Shown here: one piece after another, positions 44,685-56,042 of the stretch
Layout of the letters: the number at the start of each line of letters is the position of its first letter
How positions within the stretch are numbered: position 1 is the stretch's first letter
Assembly (NCBI GenBank): GCA_040437565.1
Contig: JBDOQK010000003.1
Coordinates: 124,001-188,000 of the forward strand
DNA length: 64,000 nucleotides
Reading direction: 5' to 3'
Source: Albugo candida
Taxonomy: Eukaryota > Oomycota > Peronosporomycetes > Albuginales
Notes under the pieces: model-generated
The model's database searches: none
What the model was told of the DNA's origin: nothing
What the model saw: the letters and a program-made list of their open reading frames with translations, nothing else
Program-made: the position numbers and the translations under genes

Positions 44685-46370
44685 TTAATGAACAAATTGT
44701 CGCTTGTCGTCAGGTTTTCGCTTCCCATACGGATTATCGGCACTAAACGGGTGTCCTGAGCGCTGATTCTTCCGCGAGCCTTTTTCATAGAACGGAGTCT
44801 TCCGTTTGGCCAAATTTCCGCTTGTTTTCACCGGCAGAGTCACTTTTGGAGGTATTTCTAAACCGAACGATTTCGCAAGCGCTTGAAGATCCAATTGAGA
44901 CACATCGAATATATGTTTGAGAGAATGAGACGCATACGCAAGCAGGTACCCACGATACGCGTCTTTGGCGGATTTGTGCAGGTAATATGTCTTCTCTATC
45001 AGCTTCATGAGTTGTGACTGAACATTCGCGAGCTTTTTGACTGGAAATTCGTACTCATTCAAAGTGACTTTAGACGCACGGAGATACTTGAGAAATCCCA
45101 ATTCATCCGGTAATAACAGAAGTAGAGCTTTCCCGCTTCCATGGGCACCACGCGCTGTTCGACCGACTCGATGAATGTACTCTTTGGGATCATCAGGTGG
45201 ATCAAATTGTATGATCCAATCGACCGCTGGAATGTCTAGACCACGCGCTGCTACATCGGTACAGAGGAGAATTCCCGTTTTCGCATTGCAAAATTGGAAG
45301 AATGTGGTCGTCCGCTTTGTTTGCTTTTGTTTCCCGTGGATGTCCATTACAGGTATATCGATGTAATTAAGCAATTCTCCGTAGAATTTGACAGTAGCGC
45401 AAGCGGAGAAGAACACCATCACTTTTTTGGACAGATTCTTCTTCAAAAATGTGAATAGCAGCAAAAAGCGTTTGTCACTCGGAGTTACAACGTAGCCCTG
45501 TTCCAAAGTGGAGACAGTTGCATTGACTTCATCTTCGACACCGACGTAAATTGGCTTTTCGCGGATGGAAAGTCGAGCGAGATCTTGGACTTTTTTGGTT
45601 TGTGTGGCGCTAAAAAGCATTGTTTGACGCTCTTTTGGAATACATTTAATGATTTGTCGCATTTCTTCTTCGAAACCAATCGATAAAATTCGATCGGCTT
45701 CATCGATAACGAGAATTTGGAGATTGTGTACGAGAAATCCTTTTGTGTTTTGCAAATGATCGAGTAATCTTCCCGGAGTGGAGACGAGAATGTTGACTCC
45801 TTTACTGAGACGTTCAGCTTCTGCTCCTCGATTTGCTCCACCCATTATAATTCCATGCGTTTGTGAGTGATAGCGACATAAGTCACGTACGACACCGTAA
45901 ATCTGTAGCGCTAACTCTCTTGTCGGAGAAATTATAATGCATCCTGTTCCTCTTCGTGGATTGAAATTCACTTTGTGTAGCAATTCGATCGTTGGGATAA
46001 GAAATGAGAGCGTTTTCCCGGAACCTGTTTTAGCTGCCGCAATGAGATCGTGACCAGAAAGCAATGGAGCGATAGATTTTGCCTGAATTTTTGTCATTTT
46101 ATCGAATCCCATCTCCGATAGTGCGCGTTGTGTCGGTTCTGATAGCGGGAGAGAACGGAAGAATTCGTTGGAAAAGTATCGCTCGCCATCTCCGACGTTA
46201 CTTTCTTGTTGTTCCGCTGCTGCTTCGGTCGTTTTTATCGGTGCGCTGTTTTCTTGACTTTCTTCCTTTGCTGTGGTGGAAGTTGATTCGTGGGTTTCAT
46301 ATTCAACGCGTGCTTCGCTGTCGGTGGAAGCAGACGTATTGGTTTTATTTTTCTTGCGATTTTTTCCCAT
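44685..46370 (-). CDS. HAS1: DEAD-box RNA helicase HAS1/DDX18, ribosome biogenesis
   Basis: HAS1 unwinds pre-rRNA/snoRNA duplexes in the nucleolus. The 561-residue frame is intact from the ATG at 46370. The N-terminus is charged and low-complexity (residues 1-60). Helicase motifs follow in order: Q motif around [19 protein letters not shown] and TKIQAKSI, motif [11 protein letters not shown] (111-120), Ia [32 protein letters not shown] to V with [14 protein letters not shown] and [13 protein letters not shown], and [11 protein letters not shown]. The short spacing to the C-terminal [13 protein letters not shown] and a basic tail fit the DDX18 subfamily. No introns. It shares a 112-bp divergent spacer with TIM44. 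Confidence 0.95.
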   Translation of the reverse strand: MGKNRKKNKTNTSASTDSEARVEYETHESTSTTAKEESQENSAPIKTTEAAAEQQESNVGDGERYFSNEFFRSLPLSEPTQRALSEMGFDKMTKIQAKSIAPLLSGHDLIAAAKTGSGKTLSFLIPTIELLHKVNFNPRRGTGCIIISPTRELALQIYGVVRDLCRYHSQTHGIIMGGANRGAEAERLSKGVNILVSTPGRLLDHLQNTKGFLVHNLQILVIDEADRILSIGFEEEMRQIIKCIPKERQTMLFSATQTKKVQDLARLSIREKPIYVGVEDEVNATVSTLEQGYVVTPSDKRFLLLFTFLKKNLSKKVMVFFSACATVKFYGELLNYIDIPVMDIHGKQKQTKRTTTFFQFCNAKTGILLCTDVAARGLDIPAVDWIIQFDPPDDPKEYIHRVGRTARGAHGSGKALLLLLPDELGFLKYLRASKVTLNEYEFPVKKLANVQSQLMKLIEKTYYLHKSAKDAYRGYLLAYASHSLKHIFDVSQLDLQALAKSFGLEIPPKVTLPVKTSGNLAKRKTPFYEKGSRKNQRSGHPFSADNPYGKRKPDDKRQFVH

Positions 46371-46482
46371 TTTTGTTGCTTAATGCTTTTGCGATAGTCT
46401 CATAAGAAGAAATTGGCTGGCTGACAGAGATGAGGTGTATACACTATATTGGGTGACGAACATAAGAATCGGTTCACGTCCA

Positions 46483-48047
46483 ATGCAACAAATGATGCGA
46501 TTATGTCGCCGTTCGATTCCGTTGCACCGGAGCTCGCAGACGGTTTTCATAAGCGAGAGTCAGAAAGTCCTTAAAAAAAGTAGGCTCTACTTCTTTCAAA
46601 TCGATCAAAAGTATCTTTCCAATGTGTCAAAAGAATCTTCACAATCGATCGGCGAACAAAACGATGAAAAAAGTGAATATGAAAGCACAAAGAGCAATAA
46701 AGAGGTTCTCTCACGCGCTTTTCGTATTATTGTCAACTTTATTGGGATTCACAATTCTTTTCTTTAGGCATCTGATCAGAAAGTGAGCGATGGATACGAA
46801 AGCGTTGGCACATTTGCCAAAACATTTTTCACAGCAGCGAAGAGCTATAAAGATTCCATACTTCGAAATACTATCAATTCCAAAACGTTTCAGGAGGAAT
46901 GGAAGGAAGCCGTCAAAGAAGTATTTGGTGCGAAAGAGAAACGATCCATTGATGAAGCTCTCTCGTCGACCAAACGACAGTCATATAGCTCCCCAACAAA
47001 ATCCAGCCAAGAAGAAGAAGAGTATACTGGAACGAGTGCTCTAGTGGTTGTCAAGGAGCAAGACTCAGCGTGGCAGAAAATCAGCGCTCGATTTCGGGAA
47101 GCTCCGATCATCCAAAGCATTCTAGCTGCAGCAAAGAAAGCAGCACGGACCGAAGCAGGTAGGAATGTCGGGACGAAAGCCAAGAAAGCAAAAGAAAAAT
47201 TGGATGATGCTCGTGAGGAGGTACTTGAATTCTGGGAAACCAGTCAAAATCCGTACGTATCTCTATTCCAATTTCCTTTGTTTATAATAATGCTCGATTT
47301 TTGTGTCAGGTGGATTTACCGTCTCTCATCTCTGTACGATGGATTCTTTGGAGAAACGTCAATGGGAATCGCCATCAGGTTTGTGCCATCACCGAGCTGA
47401 TTTGAATCGCTAAACATTGTGATTGATAGAGAAATTCGACGTGCTGAACCCGACTTCATCTTGGAGCAATGGAAAGAGGTGAGATAGTGCGAGTTTCCTC
47501 ATTACCAACCTCGCTCAATATCTCACATTGGGTCGTCAGGACATTGCAGAATTTGTTTTGCCTGGTGTACTGGACGCTTTCCTCAAAGGACAGAGTCGCA
47601 ATTTGAAGAAATGGTTTGGTGAAGCCGCATACAATCGTGTCAATATCGCAATAAGAGAACGCAAATCGGAAGGTAGTTCGATAGCATGTACAATCATTCA
47701 CGACTCAAATCGTTTGTAGGGCTCGTAATGGATCCAAACGTCTTAGAGATTGACAATGTAGATGTGATTGAAGCTTCGGTACGTTCATCTAGTGTTCGTG
47801 AATGGAAGCACTCAGAATGATGGAGTAGGCTGAAGACAAGCAAGCGCCAATCATTCTTGTACGCTTTCGCTCACAGCAAATTAACTGCATACGCAACCGC
47901 GAAGGAGAGATCGTAGAAGGAACGGAGGATGAGGTTTTGGCGTATTACTACATTTTTGCTTTCCAGCGTCAATATGACGAAAGCACAGAAAGATTGCGAT
48001 GGCGAATTGTTGATGTTCATATGCAACGCGGAGGAAAGTATTATTAA
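46483..48047 (+). CDS. TIM44: Mitochondrial import motor adaptor TIM44
   Basis: TIM44 tethers mtHsp70 to the TIM23 channel on the matrix side. Seven exons fit with matching phases: 46483-46704, 46768-47252, 47310-47378, 47430-47478, 47540-47672, 47720-47778 and 47829-48047, giving 411 residues. The N-terminus is a presequence (MQQMMRLCRRSIPLHRSS; basic, no acids). The middle is charged and helical (AKTFFTAAKSYKDS, KAARTEAGRNVGTKAKKAKE). The C-terminal Tim44/MBA1 domain reads AEPDFILEQWKE, LPGVLDAFLKGQSRNLKKWF, PIILVRFRSQQINCIRN and RLRWRIVDVHMQRGGKYY. The first frame is open upstream only from a GTG, so the ATG at 46483 is the start. The donor of intron 1 is the least certain border. Confidence 0.9.
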
Positions 48048-48227
48048 ATAAATTAGAGTTCGTTTAGCTTGAGCCGGATAATACACGACAGTATACATAT
48101 AGACATTCCACATCCTTACTATACCCAATGTGGCGGGGCCCGGATACTCGAATGTATACATGATCATCATTCGTTCATCGGCAACTTCAACTTCAACTTC
48201 AACGTTTAGTTTCATTTTAGAATTCAT

Positions 48228-50200
48228 GGCGGGAACGAGAGCGTACGTCTTCTTGGAATAAGGATCAGTAGGCTGATAGTGCTGTTGGAAAGAGAACGGC
48301 AGAGTCGAATCCATTCGGCAGCGAGTCAGGCCGCTGTTGCTGCTATTGTTGAAGATACTGACGGAGAGGAAGAAGAGGAAGAAGAACTTCGAAGCTTTGC
48401 GCCGATTGATCTACTCCAAGATGCTGGAATCAACGCTGCTGATATCGCAAAGCTGAAGGAGGATGGATTCGCGACGATCGGACAATTGTTCCAAGTGTGT
48501 CATCGGCGATTATTAACGGTAAAAGGTATCAGTGAAGCGAAATTGGAAAAGGTAAATCGGTAATTAACTATATTCTGGCGCTGAATGAGATCCTTCTTAG
48601 CTGCTTCAAGCTGGAAGAAAGGTGGAGAAGGAAATGTACAGACTAACTGTTTTGTCTAAAGTATCGCATTCAGATGGCACCAGAACGGAGCGGTTTTGTG
48701 TCCGCCAATATGTTATATATGAAAAATAAACAGAAGACATACATCACAACAGGATCCAAACGTGCGATAGCGATGATGATGCCTCATTTTGTATACGACG
48801 ATTTATCGCGATCTTCTTTTAGAGTTGGATCAGATTCTTGGTGGGGGACTCGAGACATTATCCGTCACAGAGGTGCATCAAACAGAGACGACATCATGCG
48901 AGGCTGAATCTTTCTCTGTCGACAGGTCCATGGAGAATTTAGAACAGGAAAAACTCAATTATGTCATACGGTGATAGAGTGAATCTTACCTTGTCGAAGA
49001 AGAATGTAAACGATATCACGTGTAGCTTTGTGTCACGACCCAGCTTCCAAAAGCACAAGGTGGAGGAGCAGGTGAGATGTTCTGAGTTGCCAAATTGTAT
49101 CTAAGTAGAGCACTACAGGAAAAGTAGCATATGTGGACACGGAAGGAACATTTCGAGCGGTATTTTATCATTCCCTTGTAAAGTATGATCGATCAACAAG
49201 TGGGATTCGATTTCAATCGGTAGATTCGGGTAGCAGAAATAGCTTCAAGCCGCTACAATCTGGTTGAAACAGAAAACATACAAAGTCACATATACCATTG
49301 CTGATGAAGCGATTTGCATAGGATCCATCAGACGTGCTTGAAAACATCATAGTTGCAAGGTTCAGGATCGAGTTGTGGATGGGAAAAATTCCTAAAAGCT
49401 TGATCGCTGATGCAGGGTGTACAATCACGGTTTGCAGATGGAGACGGTGCACAAAATTGGTGCATTGTTTGCGGTATCCATGACGTTCATCTCATTCAAT
49501 CATCGATTCTCAATTATCAAGTGTAGGATCCTGATCAGGGACCGTTCAAACTGCTGATAGTTGACTCTGTCACGGCCTTATTTCGAGTTGACTTTTCCGG
49601 ACGGTAGGAATTCTGCCAATGATGAAATTGACAGCGAATTCCAATAATTTGAAATTGGATGGCCTCAGGGGAGAACTCAGTGAACGACAACAGCGGCTAA
49701 ATCAACATTTGATCCAACTGATAAAGCTGGCTGAGGTTACATTATCAATATGGTTCTTGCTTCGAGATTGACCAACTTGTCATATACAATCCAGGAATTT
49801 AATATTGCAGTACTGGTTGTGAATCAAGTCATGGCAGATCCTGGCGCTAATGCAATGTTTGGTCCCGTGATCCGGCCCATCGGTCAGCAATAATGAACAC
49901 TACCATTTCCTTTATATACTGAAATTGTACAGGTGGTCATGTTATGTCGCATGCTGTGCATACACGCATATTTGTAAGACTTGTAGCATGAGGCAGGTCT
50001 AATTACAGGCTGACACAATAAGATATAGATGAAGAAAGGACGAGGAGAGACACGAATTTGGTACTATTAATATCATGCTGATATCAAGCAGCGGTGAAAC
50101 TCATTGTTCCTACAGCAAGATCATCGACAGCCCTTGCATGCCAGAAGCGGAATGTTTGATTCAGCTTTGTGCCGGCGGTGTCGCAGATGCAGACGAATAG
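48228..50200 (+). CDS. DMC1: Meiotic recombinase DMC1
   Basis: DMC1 is the meiosis-specific RecA/RAD51-type strand-exchange ATPase. About a dozen short introns interrupt the gene; splicing restores the whole family sequence: IDLLQDAGINAADIAKLKED, LLTVKGISEAKLEK, TYITTGSKQLDQILGGGLET, Walker A GEFRTGKTQLCHT, VAYVDTEGTFR, DVLENIIVARVYNHGLQMET, Walker B LLIVDSVTALFRVDFSGRGE, AEEFNIAVLVVNQVMADPGA and the end GETRICKIIDSPCMPEAE..GGVADADE. The IDLLQ..GIN and DPGA features favour DMC1 over RAD51. Exon borders with clear signals include 48551/48601. The 5' exon is unresolved: the acidic first frame (EDTDGEEEEEEEL) has no ATG, and the nearest candidate is MAGTRAY at 48228 followed by an intron. No frame damage seen. 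Confidence 0.9.
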
Positions 50201-50206
50201 AGAATG

Positions 50207-50422
50207 CTAGCTCACACACGTAGATCCATCAAGGATGAGTTTAACACACTCTACAACTTGGAAATATATTTTCCGTTTGGCACATGATCGCAGTAGTCTA
50301 TCACTCTCTCCTACCAAAACGCATGTCGATGGAAGTTGATGGTGGTACAGGGAACTAAAGGAGCAATTTGGCACGATATCCGCTACTAGAAACAAAAGTA
50401 AAGGGAGCAACTTGGCGAACAT
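50207..50422 (-). CDS. Candidate small secreted cysteine-containing protein
   Basis: A 71-residue ATG frame in the 350-bp space between DMC1 and SelO. It starts MFAKLLPLLLFLVADIVPNC, a textbook signal peptide with a likely cleavage near residue 16-20. The remainder has five cysteines and is basic, with no similarity I recognise. Small secreted proteins are common in plant-pathogenic oomycetes, but a frame of this size can also arise by chance, so this stays tentative. Confidence 0.35.
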   Translation of the reverse strand: MFAKLLPLLLFLVADIVPNCSFSSLYHHQLPSTCVLVGESDRLLRSCAKRKIYFQVVECVKLILDGSTCVS

Positions 50423-50551
50423 CGATTATTGGGAAAATTCTTTGACTTCATCGGATCACCATGACGCGAAGTTATTAATTCTTTTTGCAGAACCCTGAGC
50501 AGTACCGCTATCACAAAGTACAGTTGACCTCAAAATGCTACTTCGAATCCA

Positions 50552-52478
50552 TCAAGATGAGCAAGACACACAAATCTCTGGAGTAGAAGGATCTTGAGGT
50601 CGCGCATATCGCAAGTCGCATGGTGAAGGGTCATTGAACGGATTCGATAACAGCTGAAAAATGTGCGCGACTCGTTCATACTCTCTGTTCGTAGCAAAAT
50701 CAATCGCAGCCTGAGCCACATGATTCCTCAAAATAAACGCCGGATTCAGCTCAAGCATCTTCGACTTTCGCACAAGCGCAGCGGGCACATCTGGTACGCC
50801 ATTTCTGTCCTCCTTCAATCGTAAACGATATTGCTCAAGCCACTTTGCCCACAAGTTTCGGTTCCTCTCACAATATTTAGCGGCACCCAAATTGGTCAAT
50901 TTATCCCGTTCTGCCTTTTGCTGCTCGAGATGTGCTATGGATTCATTTGTCAGACCATACATCCGTGCTTGTTGAGGTCTTGTCAGCAAAATATTTTTCA
51001 TCATCGCAATCTGTTCATTCGATATTTGAGAGCACTTGCTCATCGCTTGCTCAAATGTCAAACTGTATGAGCCAATGAGCTCTACAAGCTCCGCAACACT
51101 TGCAGCACGAAATGGATCGACTTGTGCTAAAGCTCGCATGGTACAAGTATAATCGGCGCCAGTATCGGCCAGGACATCAAGCAACCCATCAATTAAGACC
51201 CTTTCACCCGAGCCAACAGAATCCAAAGCATTTTCGATTCCAAGTTTCCTCAGCATCAAAGAGTAATACTCTTTTTCATAGATGGCATCATATTCTTCCA
51301 GTATCGTTCCAAGTCGACTTGTATCGACCACAAGCCCCAATTGATCGGCCAAGACTGAGCAATTGAACTTGCAGATATCTGGCTGTGCTTCAAATCGGTA
51401 TCGTCCAGAGTCATCGGACGTATTACTGATATGCTTGGGATCAAAATGCTCCATGAAACCGAACGGACCGTAATCCAGTGTATCTCCAATTATGCTCATA
51501 TTGTCCGTGTTGAGCACTCCATGGATGAACCCGACTGATTGCCATTTGGCAACGACTTTTGCTGTCTTCTCCATAACGCTGCTGTAAAATGCAATATACT
51601 TTTCCGTGTCGGACGGGTACATTCGGTACACCTCTGGAAAGTATTGCCTTATTGTGAAATTAAGCATGTTTATCATCATTTCTTTCTTGTGTGGTACATA
51701 TGCGCTTGGACCACTACGACCAGTGTACGCATCTCGCTCTTTGAATATCTCGAATGTACCGAATCGAATAAACGTTTTGGCCACTCGCAAAACCACTGCG
51801 CATGGTTCCTCCTTTGCATCTCCGCTGTAAAACATATCCCGTACTACTTTCGACTCGTGCGATACTACAACACTTCCCGCACGTGTTGTGGGAATACCCA
51901 AAGCATGCATATGTTCGCTTGCTAGGAATTCACGTAACGTTGATCGCTACATCGAATGCAAATCAGTGCTACCCGAAAGCAATTGTGACGTACAAGCTTA
52001 CCAATACTTTTCTCCCATCTGCCTGTCGAGAAAAAGGAGTTAGCCCTGCTCCTTTTAACTGCATTTCCCAGCGACTGTCACTCCCTCGAGCTATCGATTC
52101 TCCCAAGTAGATAGCAGCACCATCACCCAATTGCCCAGAGAAATACCCAAATTGATGGCCACAATAACATTGAGCGGCAGTTTCTGAACCCGGGAATAAA
52201 GTGTTTCCCGCGAGGTACGGTGTTAGGGACTTTATCGGTACCATCTCATCCTTTTCGTCTCCTTTAGTTTCAGACACGAGAATACCAACAAGTTTTAGTG
52301 TTTCTGGAGAGCAAATAACCAGTTCTGGATTCTTTATAGGCGATGGCTTCACTTTGGAGAAACAAGCTCCCTCGACTTGACGAATTCCAGCTTTAGAATC
52401 CACATCTACTGCTAGTTCACGAAGAACAACGTTATCAAACACCGGAGCTGCAGTCCGCTTCCAATAACCTCGATACAT
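50552..52478 (-). CDS. Protein adenylyltransferase SelO (UPF0061)
   Basis: SelO is a pseudokinase-fold enzyme that transfers AMP to protein Ser/Thr/Tyr, mitochondrial in eukaryotes. Two exons, 52478-52002 and 51946-50552, are joined by a 55-bp intron with GTAAGC..GATGTAG ends; total 623 residues. Family motifs visible are CYCGHQFGYFSGQLGDGAAI, EMQLKGAGLTPFSRQADGRK, REFLASEHMHALGIPTTRA, FIRFGTFEIF, GFIHGVLNTDNMSIIGDTLD and YGPFGFMEHFDP, RYRFEAQP. The C-terminus ends ICVSCSS, the position where vertebrate SelO has Cys-Sec-Ser; here selenocysteine is replaced by Cys/Ser. The ATG at 52478 opens MYRGYWKRTAAPVFDN, so a short mitochondrial presequence is possible. Confidence 0.94.
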
Positions 52479-52543
52479 TACAACTGCGCAATAATGTGAT
52501 CTCTTGCGACATTAAAAACATTCAAGCGACATTATACTCCAAT

Positions 52544-53905
52544 CTAGTTAATAGCGTCTATAAGCTCGTCGATCAACTGTAATGACGCGCATGCATTGTT
52601 CTGTATGCTGATGAGAAGGTCATTCTCCTTTATGATTTCGTTATCGGAATTCGGGAATTCCGGATTGATGCGAACAAGTTGTACCTGACGTCGTTTCTCA
52701 CACTTTAAAAAGATATCAGAGACGACCACTTCTGATTCCTTTCGAACGGATGGGATCTGATTCCAAATCGGGTGCATTAGCATCTGATAATATGATTATA
52801 AACCAACGTACACGTGTGCCACATCCAATTTCAACGATAACGAAACGCGACATTGGATTCGCTTTTAGATGCTACGAGTACAGAGAGAGTTTCAGCCCAC
52901 CTCTCGTTCCCGTAATCGACGACTGACCTCTTCCACAGCAGCTTCCCATTGGATGTAATTTTTCTATCGTCGACAAAAAGACTTGAGTCTCGATACAGAA
53001 ACGAGTACATACATACTTCGGCAAGATGATTTGGAATCCATTGATGGTCATGAAACATCAGCACATTGGGCCTCAACCTTTGTTGACAGCCACATTGTAA
53101 GCGATCTGTGATATCTGTGATATCTGCCAACATCGTTTCTCTATTGATGTCGAATTGAATACTTTTTGGAAGAGCATGTAATTGAGGACACACATTCCGA
53201 CTCGATTGAGCATTTCCGGAACACTGCCACGTCTCGACATTACCGTGTATCTCATAAATGTCGGTCTCATCAAACATTCTGTGAAAATGAGCATCCACCT
53301 TTGCACACAAATGTGAGCTTCGCACGCGTTTCGTATGTCTTGGCACGTACGTTCGACGTATATATGAAGAAAGGCTTGCATATTATCGCCTCTGAAGAAG
53401 ATTTTTTCATTGTTTGCCCTTCGATCGCTCCTGTTTGGTCGGTTTTGACGCTAAGGCTTTTCTTGGCACGCAGTCGTTCACTCCACTTTTTTAGAATATG
53501 ATACCTGACACTTGCTCATTAGTGCCGATACGCCTGTCTGGGTATCAACCTACCCATCATGAGGCTCTGCTTGTCGGTACAGGTTTACGGAATGGCCCCA
53601 AAATCCGTAAAAAAGCTCCGGGTCTTCCCTCAACTGAAAACTCACTTTACCACAAGCCACAGAATGCAGGAATACGCATCAACTAACCCAGTACGGGTCG
53701 CACAAGTCTTGATAATCGACACCCAGCTTCCGATAAGCTTCTTCTGTACCGACTTGACTAAACGAAGAAACTCAGTGTCGCTTAGAATGAATGCACATTT
53801 ATATACTTGTAAACCGGAAGTCCCGAATCAGCGGAAAAGCCCGCTCCAGTCGCGAAAAGCAAAATGTCTGCCTCATCAATTGCTTCTATTAATTTCACAT
53901 CGAAC
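52544..53905 (-). CDS. Sir2-family NAD-dependent deacetylase-like protein
   Basis: Sirtuins remove acyl groups from lysine using NAD. Motifs appear across about seven exons: TGAGFSADSGLPVYK (NAD-binding GAGxSxxSGIP), YGFWGHSVNLYRQAEPHDG, FFIYTSNVDAHFHRMF (TSNVD, spliced across a 53-bp intron), the catalytic His in EIHGNVETWQC, the zinc cysteines WQC..NVCP..LQCGC, LRPNVLMFHD and VIVEIGCGTR. The last exon, 52783-52544, reads LVRINPEFPNSDNEI. The PHDG and WGFYGH-like blocks mark the SIR2-like branch common in protists and bacteria. The splice near 52871-52920 is not phase-resolved and the first ATG is not found, so ends and one border are approximate. Same strand as SelO, 65 bp away. Confidence 0.82.
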
Positions 53906-54365
53906 ACGTTACTTAAGTAAGCAGTAAAATAGTGTCAATTTTGGACCAGCCGCTTTTCTATAATTTGTATCGACCGTCTCCATGCGATAATCGGGGTGGA
54001 GTCAAAGCACCCTACTGTACTGCTATTTCAAAGTCATAATTCTCTCGATCCGTTTTCCTTCAGCGATTGCGTCTCACATTCTACGACCGGATAGCATCCT
54101 CTTCCCAGGAGCTATTGTAGTCCGAAAAAGAGGACCGCGTGACACGATATGAAATAATGATTCAAAACAAACTTTAGAAAAGATAATGAGTTTTTTTCGC
54201 GAACGCTATATACCTAAACTAAATCATTCGTTGAGAGCGCAATTAGTCGCAAACTGCTCTTCAGACCGCAACTCAATAAACTCGAACGCCACACATTATT
54301 GTAAATATCTACATTTCTATCATTTGCCTCCGACTTGGCGCAATACAATCACTCCATAAATGTTG

Positions 54366-56042
54366 TTATTTCATTACGTTTGTATCCAAAGTATTGTGCG
54401 CATGAGGTGCATTCGATGCATCAGAAAAGAGCGACGCTTTGTCATTCGAAAAAATGTCATTGCTATAGTGCGACTGATCCCAAACGGACCCTTCTTCAGT
54501 CGGTGGAAATCCATTAAAACTCGATTCTCGTAAAGACTCGACTGAATATGATTCGGGTCCTTCGGGAATCTGATTCGAGTCCAGCATACTGATACTCTTT
54601 ACAAACTGCTGATTCGAACTCTGATAATAACTTGGAACCAGCGTGTCGTCATCGTTCGCGGGATTTGAAGTGTTTTTGAAATAATTCGCTTGATCCGACT
54701 GTATCGATGCATCCAAATTCGAATTCTGGTGACTGGTGGTCGAATGCATATCGATGAAATTCCCTGGAAACGGCTGCTGGAATGTGTTTCCTTTGACATC
54801 GTTTTGCAACCGTTTTTTGTGAACTCGACAAAAAATAAGAGCGGATAAGAGGATGAGACCTCCTATCGCCAAACCTGCAAATAGAAATATCACGGAGGGG
54901 AAATGATCGCTCTGAACCTGAATTGACGAATAAACTGCCATATCAATTCGATCACCATCGATCGTGGGCATCGCTATTCTCGAAATGAGCAAATATCGTC
55001 CACCACGATTGAGAGTGAATGTCCGTTTGTATGATGCGTTTCCATGCGTCAAATTTCGATCGTAAATTTGCACAAGATCGAAGGTATCCGAGTCTCCACC
55101 CGAATACGATGAGCATTTTGCATTGACATCGTCTTCCTGACACCAGCTAAGCGTGGATACTGGGACAACTGACAGTTTATCAGTCCGAGGATTGCGAAAA
55201 AGGTTATCGGGACTGATTTCTGCAATTTTGGACAATGAAGATTGACTTTTGTCGCGTATTCGGAAAGACCACTCTGCAACGATTTCTTCACCAACATCAG
55301 GTTTTTGGTTAGAGACCTTCATGGCAAGCGTCCCGGGACAATAAGAATCCGTTCGAACTGTCAGATCTGCGGCAACTTGTTTACTAAATGGTGACGTTCC
55401 CGGAATCAACCAGCAATACGTTGTGACTTGATCGGTGATGATCGAATTCGGTGAGTTTCCGGGACTATCTCCAATTTGAACTGGAAAAAACGTAAGAAAA
55501 TCGGCCCGGGAATTGCCTCCAATATTGACGACAATATGTACAAAACCGGTATATTTCCCGTCTTTGGGAATCAAAAGCTCCGACGATGTGAAATCGGCTC
55601 GCTTATTTACAAAGTTTTTAGGGTCGTTTGATGAGCGATATGAATTTCCGACTGTATTGAGATCTGTAAATGTGTCACAACTCCTCCAATCACAAAGTAC
55701 GATATTGGCTGTAGGAATATCGTACTGCTTCTCAGAAATTGCACTCGTTTTACTGCTGTTACCAATGAGTCGATCGGGCACGTCGGAAGCCATAACGGGG
55801 AGCGGAAATTCAAACGCAGGATTTTTATTCTTTGTGTCGATGCGAACTGTATACTTTATACTAATTTTCTGATTCTTTTGAATTGTATCGGGCACGTTGA
55901 CTGTCAGCATAATAGGACAATTATCGCCTTCTTCTGCTAATATCACATTGGAAGCCGATGGATACTCATTCGAGTAGGATTCACCAATGTAATAGCAATA
56001 TGTCGTTCGACCATCCTGCTTATAATGCGACCTATGCGTCAT
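54366..56042 (-). CDS. Unknown single-pass membrane protein with two repeated modules
   Basis: A 558-residue intact frame. The extracellular-type part contains two similar modules of about 200 residues, each opening TTYCYYIGES or TTYCWLIPGT and continuing with a Cys-Pro pair (NCPIMLTVNVPD; YCPGTLAMKVSNQKPDVGEE), then a Tyr/Trp-x-(V/F)RI strand, suggesting beta-sandwich folds. Shared LCDWRSCDTF and LSWCQEDDVNAKC phrases mark the same point in each module. Asn-x-Ser/Thr sites are frequent. A membrane helix follows (SVIFLFAGLAIGGLILLSAL), then a basic stop-transfer HKKRLQ and a 150-residue Ser/Asn-rich tail. The ATG at 56042 gives no signal peptide, so a short upstream exon is probably missing. 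Family not recognised. Confidence 0.75.
   Translation of the reverse strand: MTHRSHYKQDGRTTYCYYIGESYSNEYPSASNVILAEEGDNCPIMLTVNVPDTIQKNQKISIKYTVRIDTKNKNPAFEFPLPVMASDVPDRLIGNSSKTSAISEKQYDIPTANIVLCDWRSCDTFTDLNTVGNSYRSSNDPKNFVNKRADFTSSELLIPKDGKYTGFVHIVVNIGGNSRADFLTFFPVQIGDSPGNSPNSIITDQVTTYCWLIPGTSPFSKQVAADLTVRTDSYCPGTLAMKVSNQKPDVGEEIVAEWSFRIRDKSQSSLSKIAEISPDNLFRNPRTDKLSVVPVSTLSWCQEDDVNAKCSSYSGGDSDTFDLVQIYDRNLTHGNASYKRTFTLNRGGRYLLISRIAMPTIDGDRIDMAVYSSIQVQSDHFPSVIFLFAGLAIGGLILLSALIFCRVHKKRLQNDVKGNTFQQPFPGNFIDMHSTTSHQNSNLDASIQSDQANYFKNTSNPANDDDTLVPSYYQSSNQQFVKSISMLDSNQIPEGPESYSVESLRESSFNGFPPTEEGSVWDQSHYSNDIFSNDKASLFSDASNAPHAHNTLDTNVMK

Noticed and set aside
47871-48314. 147-codon reverse-strand frame between TIM44 and DMC1, with an EVEVEV run
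   Set aside because: It overlaps the last TIM44 exon and the first DMC1 exon; the EV run comes from a short (CAACTT)n repeat, and nothing resembles a family.
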